In this document: positions 1 through 7,871 of the stretch, in pieces
How the letters are laid out: every line of letters starts with the position of its first letter
How positions within the stretch are numbered: the stretch's first letter is position 1
Origin: Aestuariibaculum suncheonense
Lineage (GTDB): Bacteria > Bacteroidota > Bacteroidia > Flavobacteriales > Flavobacteriaceae
Direction: 5' to 3'
DNA: 64,000 nucleotides
Assembly: GCF_014596935.1 (NCBI RefSeq)
Contig: NZ_JACVXC010000005.1
Coordinates: 80,621 to 144,620 of the forward strand
The notes under the pieces: model-generated
What the model was told of the DNA's origin: nothing
What the model saw: only the letters and a program-made list of their open reading frames with translations
Databases searched by the model: none
Made by a program: the position numbers and the translations under genes

Positions 1-1
1 T

Positions 2-760
2 CAAGGTTTTGGAAAGGCAATGGCTTTAGAATTTGCACAAAGAAACATGAACCTTGTTTTGGTTGCATTACCAAATTCAGGGTTATCAGAGCTATCTATA
101 TTTATAAAGCAAATTCTTATTGTAGATGTACATTATTTAGAATTAGATTTAAGTTCAATAGAAAGCAGCTATAAGATTTCTAGTTATTTAGAAAACAATA
201 ATTTATCTATAAAATATTTGGTAAATAATGCAGGAGTTTTAAGTCGTGGTTTTTTTACAGAATTAGATGATAACTATATTTTAAAACAGATCGAGGTTAA
301 CGTTACCACACCAACCTTGCTCACAAAGTTATTATTGAATAATCTCAGAAATAACGCTCCTTCAGGCATATTAAATATAAGCAGTATGGCTAGTTTTTTT
401 GCCTTGCCAAAGAAACAAGTGTATGGAGGGACTAAGGCATATTTAACATCCTTTTCAAGGAGTTTAGCCAAAGAACTGAAGCAAGATGGTGTGTCGGTGA
501 CAATCATCTGTCCGGGGGGCTTAAATACCACCACAAGATTGTGTTATCAAAACAGATTGATGGGTTGGATTACACGACAATCGGTATTGAATCCTGAAGA
601 TGCGGCGACCATTGCCGTAGATGCTTTACTTAAAAGAAAAACTATGGTGGTGCCGGGGTTTATAAATAAATGTCTTATGATTTTAGATAAGTTATTGCCC
701 GAAATTATAAAAGATAAACTCGCGGAAAGAGAGATTAATAAATTGCCGGCCTCGACCTAG
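2..760 (+). CDS. Short-chain dehydrogenase/reductase, 5'-truncated by window edge
   Basis: NAD(P)-dependent oxidoreductase of the SDR family; substrate unknown. The open frame continues upstream of the first ATG (position 20) to the window edge and reads QGFGKAMALEFA, the end of the Rossmann TGxxxGxG loop, so the true start lies outside the window. NNAG is visible (about residue 70 from the ATG), as are the catalytic Ser region NISSM and the YGGTK (YxxxK) active-site pair, followed by the PGG cofactor loop. The gene reads toward the chimeric ORF at 834. No regulatory signal can be judged because the promoter is outside the window. Confidence 0.85.
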   Translation, partial: QGFGKAMALEFAQRNMNLVLVALPNSGLSELSIFIKQILIVDVHYLELDLSSIESSYKISSYLENNNLSIKYLVNNAGVLSRGFFTELDDNYILKQIEVNVTTPTLLTKLLLNNLRNNAPSGILNISSMASFFALPKKQVYGGTKAYLTSFSRSLAKELKQDGVSVTIICPGGLNTTTRLCYQNRLMGWITRQSVLNPEDAATIAVDALLKRKTMVVPGFINKCLMILDKLLPEIIKDKLAEREINKLPAST

Positions 761-833
761 ATTAAGATAAATGTTTTTATTGATGGCTTTTTTGAGGAAG
801 ATATGAAGTGTAGCCTAATCTGAAATTTTAGTG

Positions 834-1181
834 ATGTTAAATGGAATTACAGTTTTGGTAACAGGAGCAAGTGGATTATTAGGAACTAATACAATTCTTG
901 AATTATTAACATACTGGTATCAGGTAGTTGGTTTGGTAAGATCGAAGAGTAGGTTTAAAGGATGGGAACATCAAAATTTAAAATTGATAGAAGGGGAACT
1001 GCCAGAGGACCCTGAAATAATTTTTGAAGGAAGAACCATTTTGTTTGAAGGTGTTCTTAACGAGACAGGTACATTTAAGTTTAAAGTATTTTTGGATGTA
1101 GTTCCATATTATCCTGAACCTACCGTTTGTAGAGAATATAATACAAGTAAGTCCTGCGAAATGATTATTGATCTTAATTAA
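834..1181 (+). pseudogene. Chimeric ORF: epimerase N-terminus joined to Ig-like lipoprotein C-terminus
   Basis: The first ~55 residues are the Rossmann start of an extended-SDR/NAD-dependent epimerase (VLVTGASGLLGTN, then GLVRSKSRF and HQNLKLIEGE). After about residue 56 the sequence stops looking like an epimerase and matches the C-terminal half of the lipoprotein encoded at 1748-2158: both share GxLPE, GRxxxFEGV, ETGxF, a late Cys and TSKS. An epimerase should run for about 300 residues, so this is a fusion made by deletion or recombination and probably has neither parental activity. A GTG three bases earlier (831) is in frame; I prefer the ATG at 834. Confidence 0.7.
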
Positions 1182-1298
1182 AGAAGATCTCAAAAGATTG
1201 TCCGACTTTTTCTTCAATATATCATTCAGGACATACAAAAGGTTAGCGGATTATAGTTTTACAGAACAATTAATTATTTAATCTATAAACGAGTAGTC

Positions 1299-1700
1299 AT
1301 GAAAATATTTCAGCATTTTATATTGGTTTTTGTATTGTCTGCTCATTGTAATGCACAAAAGGAACAAATAGTATTTCCTGAAATGCGATTAAATAGTCTA
1401 TTTAAGCAACAAGTAAAATTTAATTCAGAAATCACAATTAATGAAAGCTTTAAGTTTTGTGCCGAACCTCAGTTTGGAGGTTTGTTTGAAAAATCATTTA
1501 AATATATCGAAGGTGTAGCTAACTTCAATCAGTTTTATAATTATTTCGATTTTGGGTTGAATTTAGGTATAAAGCATAAGATAAACAGTGACTTAAAGTT
1601 AAAAGGAATTTGTAACTTAGGTATGTTGAGGTTTAGGAGTTTTGATGTGGTTAAACCAGATAATTATCTGGTAAAAATATCTCTGAGTTATGTTTTTTAA
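1299..1700 (+). CDS. Small exported barrel-like protein
   Basis: A 133-residue protein with an N-terminal signal peptide (hydrophobic residues 5-15, cleavage near NAQ at about 20). The rest shows alternating hydrophobic and polar stretches and ends in ISLSYVF, a C-terminal aromatic typical of outer-membrane beta-strands. It is short for a full barrel (about six possible strands), so it may be a small porin-like protein or the remnant of a longer one. I do not recognise a named family. It lies between two lipoprotein-derived ORFs in an accessory-looking stretch, which fits a surface or cell-envelope role only loosely. Confidence 0.55.
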   Translation: MKIFQHFILVFVLSAHCNAQKEQIVFPEMRLNSLFKQQVKFNSEITINESFKFCAEPQFGGLFEKSFKYIEGVANFNQFYNYFDFGLNLGIKHKINSDLKLKGICNLGMLRFRSFDVVKPDNYLVKISLSYVF

Positions 1701-1747
1701 TTAACGAACTATTTATGAAGTGTTTTGGAATAATACATCCGAATTGC

Positions 1748-2158
1748 ATGGTTTTAAAGCTGGTGTCAATTCTGTTGTGTGTTTTGTTTATAAGCTGTGA
1801 AAGTATAGATTTTACGGATTGTATTATAAAAAAGAGTGCCGAACTACAAGATAAACAATTAAAAAGAGGATATGCCAAGCAATACTATTATGATGAAATC
1901 AGGGCTTCAGTTAACAATGATTCTGATGACGATGGTTATGATTATACTTTTTATGTAAAAGGACGATTACCCGAAGGTATTGAGGAAAGCCAGGATGGTC
2001 GTTTTTTAGTGTTTGAAGGCGTAACACTAGAAACAGGAAGTTTTATACTTGAGGTTAGTGTCAGTGCTGTAGCATATGAAACAGATGACGAAAATGGTAT
2101 TAGTTTGTGCGGTGTTAAATCAACAAGTAAATCTTATACTTTAATTTTTTCAGATTAA
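1748..2158 (+). CDS. Putative lipoprotein with Ig-like (He_PIG-type) domain
   Basis: Start placed at 1748 rather than the in-frame ATG at 1715, because from 1748 the protein opens directly with a lipoprotein signal: a hydrophobic run ending in LFISC, with the Cys at residue 17. The mature part contains YDYTFYVKGRLPEGI and then GRFLVFEGV and ETGSF, a pattern resembling putative-Ig (LPxGL...G.P...G.f) domains found in many small Flavobacteria lipoproteins. A late Cys and TSKSYTLI close the domain. Its C-terminal half is paralogous to the tail of the chimeric ORF at 834. Function unknown; likely envelope-anchored. Confidence 0.65.
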   Translation: MVLKLVSILLCVLFISCESIDFTDCIIKKSAELQDKQLKRGYAKQYYYDEIRASVNNDSDDDGYDYTFYVKGRLPEGIEESQDGRFLVFEGVTLETGSFILEVSVSAVAYETDDENGISLCGVKSTSKSYTLIFSD

Positions 2159-2176
2159 TATTTAATCAAATGAATT

Positions 2177-2584
2177 ATGGGTGTTATAAAAAAATATTTG
2201 AAGAAAAAGATAGGATCCATTTTGATGTTATTTCTCCTTGTTCAATCGTGTACAGTTTATCGAGCAGCTCCAGTTAATTTAGAAAAGGCTTATAAAAGTA
2301 ATCTTAAAACAAGAGTTGTAACGAACCAAAACCATGTAATTAAATTTAAAAGAATAGATTATGAAGATGGTAAATATTATGGCGTAAAAAAGAAAAGAGG
2401 AAAAATTTTGAAGGTAATGATAAACGAGGATAACATTGAGAAAGTGAATATAAAGGATAAAGCAAAGTCCACTTTAGTATCTATACTTGTGCCAATAGTT
2501 ATAGCTGTTCCTGTTTATTATATTTTAAAACCAAGTTTTGAATGGAAATCAGATAAATTGTTGTCTTTTGAAGGTAGTTTATAA
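2177..2584 (+). CDS. Small putative lipoprotein with C-terminal membrane segment
   Basis: A 135-residue protein. A basic start (KKYLKKK) is followed by a hydrophobic run ending in LVQSC, a lipobox with Cys at about residue 25. The middle is very Lys-rich and beta-like (IKFKRIDYEDGKYYGVKKKRGK). A second hydrophobic stretch, STLVSILVPIVIAVPVYYIL, lies near residues 98-117, which is unusual after a lipid anchor and could be a membrane span. It lies 18 bases after the previous lipoprotein stop, so the two are probably co-transcribed. I recognise the general type from Bacteroidetes genomes but know no function. Confidence 0.55.
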   Translation: MGVIKKYLKKKIGSILMLFLLVQSCTVYRAAPVNLEKAYKSNLKTRVVTNQNHVIKFKRIDYEDGKYYGVKKKRGKILKVMINEDNIEKVNIKDKAKSTLVSILVPIVIAVPVYYILKPSFEWKSDKLLSFEGSL

Positions 2585-2602
2585 TCGATAATAAGTTATA
2601 AT

Positions 2603-2639
2603 AAAAAAAAGCTTACCGGTTTTTAGGTAAGCTTTTTTT
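2603..2639. terminator. Bidirectional intrinsic terminator
   Basis: GCTTACC (2611-2617) pairs with GGTAAGC (2626-2632). An A-run precedes the stem and a T-run follows it, so it can stop transcription both from the lipoprotein gene (+) and from pnp (-). Confidence 0.85.
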
Positions 2640-2661
2640 GTATTCGTGAGTCGATTAAGAA

Positions 2662-4896
2662 TTAATCTCTGTTCTCTCTAGATTTTCTGTCATCACGACG
2701 GTTATCGCGATCACGGTTGTCTCTGTTTCCACCTTTGTTATTATTGTCTCTTGGTGGACGAGCTACATAACCTTCTGGTTTTGGTAAAATCGCTTTACGA
2801 GATACTTTTTCTTTACGTGTTTTAGGATCTGTACCAAAGTATTTCACTTCAAATATATCTCCCATGTTAACAACGTCTGATACGTTTTCAGTACGCTCCC
2901 AAGCTAATTCGCTTACGTGTAATAAAACTTCGTTTCCTGGTGCTTTTGTATATTCTACAACCGCTCCGAAGTCTAACATTTTTACAACTTTTACTTCGTA
3001 AACTTCGCCAACTTGAGGCTTAAACATTAATGAATCAATTTTAGCTAAAACAGCGTCAATACCGTTTTGGTCTGTACCTAAAATTTCAACAATACCTTCT
3101 TCAGTAACCGGATCTTCGTTAATAACGATGGTAGTTTTGGTTTCTTTTTGTAATTCTTGAATTACTTTTCCACCAGGACCAATTAAGGCTCCGATAAACT
3201 GATTAGGAATAGTTGTAGTAACCATTTTAGGAGCATGAGCTTTAACACTATCGTTAGGTGTAGCGATTGTATCAGTGATTTTTCCTAAGATGTGTAAACG
3301 ACCATCACGTGCTTGTTTTAAAGCTTGTACAAGAATTTCATAAGATAATCCTTTTACTTTAATATCCATTTGACAAGCTGTAATACCATCAGCAGTACCT
3401 GTTACTTTAAAGTCCATATCACCTAAGTGGTCTTCATCTCCTAAAATATCTGATAATACGGCGTATTTACCTGTTTCGGTATCAGTAATTAATCCCATGG
3501 CAATTCCTGAAACTGGTTTTACCATTTGTACACCGGCATCCATTAGAGCCATAGTACCAGCACAAACAGTTGCCATAGATGATGAACCGTTAGATTCTAA
3601 AATTTCAGAAACAACACGAACAGTGTATGGGCAATCTGCAGGAATCATGCCTTTCAGGGCACGTTGTGCCAAGTTTCCGTGTCCTACCTCACGACGAGAC
3701 GTTCCACGAATTGGACGCGCCTCTCCTGTTGAGAAAGGAGGGAAGTTGTAGTGTAAGTAGAAACGCTCTTCAGTTTCCTGAGAAGGCATATCAATCATAT
3801 TAGCTTCTCTGGAAGTACCTAATGTAACTGTTGCTAGTGCTTGTGTTTCACCACGTGTAAAGATTGATGATCCGTGTGTTGAAGGTAAATAATTAACTTC
3901 ACACCAGATTGGTCTGATATCTGTAGTTTTACGTCCGTCTAAACGTAAACCTTCGTTTAATGTTAAATCTCTAACAGCATTCTTTTCAGCTTTGCTGTAG
4001 TATTTTGAAATTAAATCACCGTATTCTTCTTGCTCTTCTTCAGAGAAAGTAGCGATAATTTCTTCTTTAATAGCAGCGAATGCAGCGCCTCTTTCGTGTT
4101 TAGAAGATCCTGCTTTTGCAACAGCATACACTTTGTCGTATGCCATATCGTGAATCTTTTTAGCTAATGTTTCGTCAGCGCGTTCTGGTTCGTACTCACG
4201 AGTTTCTTTTTTACCGAAAGCTTCAGCTAATTTAAGCTGTGCCTCACATTGTACTTTAATGGCTTCGTGAGCAAACTTAATCGCTTCGGTCATTTCTTCT
4301 TCAGAGATCTCTTTCATCTCACCTTCAACCATCATAACAGAGTCTGAAGACGCGCCGATAACCATATCGATATCACTTTCTTCTAACTGGGCTAAAGACG
4401 GGTTAATGATAAATTCACCATTAATACGACCAACTCTAACTTCAGAAATTGGAGTTTCGAAAGGAATGTCACTTAATTGAATAGCGGCAGAAGCAGCTAA
4501 TCCAGCCAAAGCATCAGGCATAACTTCAGGATCGTGAGACATTAATTGAATCATGATTTGAGTTTCGCTGTGATAATCTTTTGGGAATAAAGGGCGTAAC
4601 ACACGGTCTACTAAACGCATAGTTAGAACCTCTCCGTCACTAGGTCTTGCTTCTCTTTTGAAGAATCCACCTGGGTAACGACCGGCAGCAGCAAATTTTT
4701 CACGGTAATCAACTGTTAATGGTAAAAAATCTACATCAGAAGATTGATAGTTTGAAACTACGGTACATAATAACATACAGTTTCCAGATTGTACCACAAC
4801 GCTACCATGCGCTTGCTTTGCTAATTTTCCGGTTTCGATAGAGATTTCTCTGCCATCACCAAGGTTTATAACCTCTTTAAATGTTTTTGGAATCAT
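2662..4896 (-). CDS. pnp: Polyribonucleotide nucleotidyltransferase (PNPase)
   Basis: Phosphorolytic 3'-5' exoribonuclease of mRNA turnover, trimeric in the cytoplasm. The 744-residue protein has two RNase PH folds separated by an alpha-helical linker (about 220-320). The second has the conserved [20 protein letters not shown] stretch and the [10 protein letters not shown] active-site region. A KH domain ([12 protein letters not shown], GxxG loop, about 570) and an S1 domain ([20 protein letters not shown], about 635) follow. The last ~35 residues are an Arg/Asp/Asn-rich tail, common in Bacteroidetes PNPases. rpsO lies upstream on the same strand, the classic rpsO-pnp order, but a terminator at 5031-5058 separates them. 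Confidence 0.97.
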   Translation of the reverse strand: MIPKTFKEVINLGDGREISIETGKLAKQAHGSVVVQSGNCMLLCTVVSNYQSSDVDFLPLTVDYREKFAAAGRYPGGFFKREARPSDGEVLTMRLVDRVLRPLFPKDYHSETQIMIQLMSHDPEVMPDALAGLAASAAIQLSDIPFETPISEVRVGRINGEFIINPSLAQLEESDIDMVIGASSDSVMMVEGEMKEISEEEMTEAIKFAHEAIKVQCEAQLKLAEAFGKKETREYEPERADETLAKKIHDMAYDKVYAVAKAGSSKHERGAAFAAIKEEIIATFSEEEQEEYGDLISKYYSKAEKNAVRDLTLNEGLRLDGRKTTDIRPIWCEVNYLPSTHGSSIFTRGETQALATVTLGTSREANMIDMPSQETEERFYLHYNFPPFSTGEARPIRGTSRREVGHGNLAQRALKGMIPADCPYTVRVVSEILESNGSSSMATVCAGTMALMDAGVQMVKPVSGIAMGLITDTETGKYAVLSDILGDEDHLGDMDFKVTGTADGITACQMDIKVKGLSYEILVQALKQARDGRLHILGKITDTIATPNDSVKAHAPKMVTTTIPNQFIGALIGPGGKVIQELQKETKTTIVINEDPVTEEGIVEILGTDQNGIDAVLAKIDSLMFKPQVGEVYEVKVVKMLDFGAVVEYTKAPGNEVLLHVSELAWERTENVSDVVNMGDIFEVKYFGTDPKTRKEKVSRKAILPKPEGYVARPPRDNNNKGGNRDNRDRDNRRDDRKSRENRD

Positions 4897-5030
4897 AAAT
4901 TTTTTAATTCTAATTAAACAATGGTCGTTGTGTTGTTGTGTGTAGTTGTTGTGTGTTTGACCAATGAAAAACTGTAATTAGCTTCTTATTTTGTGCGGTT
5001 TAGACTCCTGCACATGAGTAGTGTATAAAC

Positions 5031-5058
5031 AAAAAAGAGGCTGTAAAAGCCTCTTTTT
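5031..5058 (-). terminator. rpsO terminator
   Basis: AGAGGC and GCCTCT arms around a TGTAAAA loop, flanked by A and T runs. It sits three bases after the rpsO stop on the minus strand and before pnp, so pnp probably depends on its own promoter or on read-through. Confidence 0.85.
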
Positions 5059-5061
5059 GAA

Positions 5062-5331
5062 TTATTTTCTTAAACCTAGTTCTTTAACTATAGCACGGTA
5101 TCTTAAGATATCTTTCTTAGTTAAGTAATCTAGTAAAGCACGACGCTTACCTACTAATTTTACTAATGAACGCTCAGTGTTAAAATCTTTACGATTCTTT
5201 TTTAAGTGTTCAGTTAAGTGATTAATTCTGTGCGTAAATAACGCGATTTGTCCTTCAGCAGAACCAGTATCATTAGATCCTTTACCGTGTTTTGTGAAGA
5301 TTTCTTCTTTTACTTCTTTTGATAAATACAT
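5062..5331 (-). CDS. rpsO: 30S ribosomal protein S15
   Basis: Primary 16S rRNA-binding protein of the small subunit platform. The length (89 residues) is normal. The family core is plain: DTGSAEGQIALFTHRINHLTEHLKKNRKD, then LVGKRRALLDYLTKKDILRYRAIVKELGLRK. The gene lies upstream of pnp, an order widely conserved in bacteria. It has a strong promoter (5386-5414) and a hairpin at the very start of its leader (5364-5380) that could be a site of S15 feedback. A terminator follows immediately. Confidence 0.98.
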   Translation of the reverse strand: MYLSKEVKEEIFTKHGKGSNDTGSAEGQIALFTHRINHLTEHLKKNRKDFNTERSLVKLVGKRRALLDYLTKKDILRYRAIVKELGLRK

Positions 5332-5363
5332 GCTAATATTATTGTAAATAATTGTTATGTAAA

Positions 5364-5380
5364 CGAAAGGCTATCTTTCG
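5364..5380 (-). promoter_or_regulatory. 5'-terminal hairpin in rpsO leader
   Basis: CGAAAG (5364-5369) and CTTTCG (5375-5380) form a six-base stem with a five-base loop. It begins almost exactly where the promoter at 5386-5414 should start transcription, about 33 bases before the rpsO ATG. It could stabilise the mRNA end or form part of an S15 autoregulatory site; neither is shown by sequence alone. Confidence 0.45.
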
Positions 5381-5385
5381 AGCGG

Positions 5386-5414
5386 CAAATATAGTAATTA
5401 AAAATGATTTACAA
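5386..5414 (-). promoter_or_regulatory. rpsO promoter, TTG-N18-TATATTTG
   Basis: Read on the minus strand, TTG (5414-5412) is followed after 18 bases by TATATTTG (5393-5386), matching the Bacteroidetes -33/-7 consensus TTTG / TAnnTTTG with good spacing. The predicted start is near 5382, leaving a leader of about 50 bases. Confidence 0.7.
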
Positions 5415-5427
5415 GCGAATATATGAA

Positions 5428-5462
5428 AAAGAAAAGCAACTAATTATTAGTTGCTTTTCTTT
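5428..5462 (-). terminator. accD terminator
   Basis: A 16-base perfect stem (5428-5443 with 5447-5462) around a three-base loop, with T-rich ends on both strands. It follows accD on the minus strand. Confidence 0.85.
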
Positions 5463-5489
5463 CGTTTTATATCAAAAAGTTACTGTTAA

Positions 5490-6347
5490 TTAAGCTCTTA
5501 ATGGTTGATTTAAAATTAAATCTAAGTATTGATTCACTTTGTTTTTAAGCTCTTTTCTAACAGTAATAAAATCTAAAAAGCCGTGTTCTAATAAGAATTC
5601 TGCTGTTTGGAAACCTTCTGGTAATTCTTTTCCAGTAGTATCTCTTACAATTCTAGGTCCAGCAAAACCAATTAAAGCTCCGGGCTCACTAATGTTAATG
5701 TCTCCTAACATTGCAAAAGAAGCAGTGGTTCCTCCTGTAGTAGGGTCGGTACAAAGTGAGATGTAAGGAATTTGGGCATCTGCCAATTGTGCTAACTTAA
5801 CTGAAGTTTTTGCTAACTGCATTAACGATAAGGCGGCTTCCATCATACGAGCACCTCCAGATTTAGAGATGACCATTAACGGAATATTGTGTTTTAAAGA
5901 ATAATCGGCTGCACGAGCAATTTTTTCACCTACAACACTTCCCATAGAACCACCAATAAACGCGAAATCCATACAAGCTACGACTAAATCTTTTCCTTTA
6001 GATTTACCAACACCAACTCGAACAGCATCTTTTAGTTTGGTTTTGTCCTGAGCCGATTTTAAACGCTCCGGATATTTTTTAGTATCCTCGAACTTTAATG
6101 GATCTTTAGATTCTAGGTTAGCATCTAATTCTGTGAATTTATTATCGTCGAAAAGAATTTCGAAGTATTCTTTACTTCCTATTCTTACGTGGTAACCATC
6201 TTCAGGGCTTACGTAAAAATTTCTTTCTAATTCTTCGGCATCTACAATTTTACCGGTTGGAGATTTGTACCATAATCCTCTGGGGGTGTCTTTTTTCTCT
6301 TCGGTAGTTGTGGTTATTCCTTTTGTTTTTCTTTTAAACCAAGACAT
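5490..6347 (-). CDS. accD: Acetyl-CoA carboxylase carboxyltransferase subunit beta
   Basis: Transfers the carboxyl group from biotin to acetyl-CoA in the first step of fatty acid synthesis, working with AccA (not in this window). The 285-residue protein keeps the crotonase-like core: [50 protein letters not shown] and [11 protein letters not shown]. The N-terminus aligns with the zinc ribbon of E. coli AccD ([32 protein letters not shown]) but all four Cys ligands are replaced, so no zinc site can form. It ends shortly after the core, without the C-terminal tail of E. coli AccD. A strong terminator follows. Confidence 0.95.
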   Translation of the reverse strand: MSWFKRKTKGITTTTEEKKDTPRGLWYKSPTGKIVDAEELERNFYVSPEDGYHVRIGSKEYFEILFDDNKFTELDANLESKDPLKFEDTKKYPERLKSAQDKTKLKDAVRVGVGKSKGKDLVVACMDFAFIGGSMGSVVGEKIARAADYSLKHNIPLMVISKSGGARMMEAALSLMQLAKTSVKLAQLADAQIPYISLCTDPTTGGTTASFAMLGDINISEPGALIGFAGPRIVRDTTGKELPEGFQTAEFLLEHGFLDFITVRKELKNKVNQYLDLILNQPLRA

Positions 6348-6584
6348 AATGATTTATGATTTTTTAGATTTTAATCTGAAACATTTCTGTTTACATTACG
6401 GATTATTCATCCTTTTATTTAGCTCTGTTTGAAGTATTTTGTTGGTAAAAATAACAAGACTACTTTACAAAGCAGTGCACAAAATTAAGTCTTTTTTTAA
6501 TTTTGAAGTAATGCCACGTCTCTTTTATTGCTTAAAATCTTCTTTTTTATTGTGTAAATGGTTGTTTTATAAATATCTGTCTAC

Positions 6585-6617
6585 AAAAAAAGACCCTACC
6601 AAAGTAGAGTCTTTTTT
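6585..6617 (-). terminator. fba terminator
   Basis: A stem of AAAAAAGAC-CTA with TAG-GTCTTTTTT, with one mismatch, around a short loop. It lies just beyond the aldolase stop on the minus strand. Confidence 0.75.
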
Positions 6618-6636
6618 AATATTTAGCAGAAACACA

Positions 6637-7704
6637 TTATAATGTGTTCACATTGTTTAAGTCTTCAAAAGCTTTTTTCAAGCGCTCAACGAATGTTTTT
6701 TCACCTTCACGTAACCAAACACGTGGGTCGTAGTATTTTTTGTTTGGAGAATCGTCACCTTCTGGGTTACCAATTTGCGCTTTTAGGTACTCAGATTTTG
6801 AGCCCATATAATCACGGATACCTTCCATGAATGCATATTGTAAATCAGTATCGATGTTCATTTTGATAACACCATAACTTATCCCTTCACGAATTTCTTC
6901 AACAGTTGATCCAGAACCACCATGGAATACAAAATCGATATGGTTGTTACCAACACCATATTTTTCAGAAATGTATTCTTGAGAATTCTTTAAAATTTTT
7001 GGAGTAAGTTTTACGTTACCTGGTTTGTAAACACCGTGAACGTTACCAAAAGCAGCTGCGATGGTAAATTGGTCACTTACTTTGCTTAATTCTTCGTAAG
7101 CATAAGCTACTTCTTCTGGTTGGGTGTATAATTTAGAATCGTCAACATCAGAGTTATCAACACCATCTTCTTCACCACCTGTAATACCTAATTCAATTTC
7201 TAAAGTCATACCCATTTTGCTCATGCGCTCTAAGTAGGTTTTACAGATTTCGATATTTTCTTCAAGAGGTTCTTCCGAAAGGTCAATCATATGTGAACTG
7301 AAAAGAGATTTACCAGTTTCGGCGAAGTGTTTTTCGCTGGCATCTAATAAACCATCAATCCAAGGTAATAACTTTTTAGCACAATGGTCTGTATGTAAAA
7401 TAACCGGAACACCATAAGCCTCGGCTAAAGTGTGTACGTGTTTCGCACCAGCAATAGCACCAGCAATAGCTGCTTTTTGTCCGTCGTTATTTAGGCCTTT
7501 ACCAGCATTAAATTGGGCACCACCATTAGAAAACTGAATGATCACCGGAGCGTTTAAAGCAGCAGCAGTTTCTAAAACACCGTTAATGGTGTCTGAACCG
7601 ATAACGTTAACTGCTGGTAAAGCAAATCCTTTTTCTTTGGCAAGTTTAAAAATTGCTTGAACTTCTTGTCCGGTAGCAACTCCTGGTTTAATATTGTGTC
7701 CCAT
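6637..7704 (-). CDS. fbaA: Class II fructose-bisphosphate aldolase
   Basis: Zinc-dependent aldolase splitting fructose-1,6-bisphosphate into glyceraldehyde-3-phosphate and dihydroxyacetone phosphate, in glycolysis and gluconeogenesis. The 355-residue length fits the long class IIA (E. coli FbaA) type. Visible signatures are VILHTDHCAKK (catalytic Asp and zinc His, about residues 100-110), a metal/active-site Glu in MTLEIELGITGGEEDGVDN, FGNVHGVYKPG, and FHGGSGSTVEEI with the phosphate-binding loop. NIDTDLQYAF near the end is also typical. It is likely monocistronic, with a -7 box at 7739-7746 and a terminator after its stop. Confidence 0.97.
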   Translation of the reverse strand: MGHNIKPGVATGQEVQAIFKLAKEKGFALPAVNVIGSDTINGVLETAAALNAPVIIQFSNGGAQFNAGKGLNNDGQKAAIAGAIAGAKHVHTLAEAYGVPVILHTDHCAKKLLPWIDGLLDASEKHFAETGKSLFSSHMIDLSEEPLEENIEICKTYLERMSKMGMTLEIELGITGGEEDGVDNSDVDDSKLYTQPEEVAYAYEELSKVSDQFTIAAAFGNVHGVYKPGNVKLTPKILKNSQEYISEKYGVGNNHIDFVFHGGSGSTVEEIREGISYGVIKMNIDTDLQYAFMEGIRDYMGSKSEYLKAQIGNPEGDDSPNKKYYDPRVWLREGEKTFVERLKKAFEDLNNVNTL

Positions 7705-7738
7705 TTTATAAAATTTTGTTTTTTTAGTTTGTAAGAGC

Positions 7739-7746
7739 CAAAAGTA
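7739..7746 (-). promoter_or_regulatory. Candidate -7 element for fba
   Basis: Minus-strand TACTTTTG fits TAnnTTTG, 35 bases upstream of the ATG. No clear -33 TTG at the right distance. Confidence 0.4.
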
Positions 7747-7871
7747 ATCAATTTTTATCTAAAGCAGGTTTGTTTTTGCTGGGTAAAATGCTAAAAACAA
7801 ACTAAAACGTTGTAGTTTTTTTATAGAAAATAAGGTTGGGTAAAAGGATGCAAAATGTTTGGAATTAGCTG

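Noticed and set aside
6439-6642. 67-residue plus-strand ORF
   Set aside because: It is low-complexity in composition, spans the fba terminator and ends next to fba on the opposite strand. No signal of selection or neighbour supports it.
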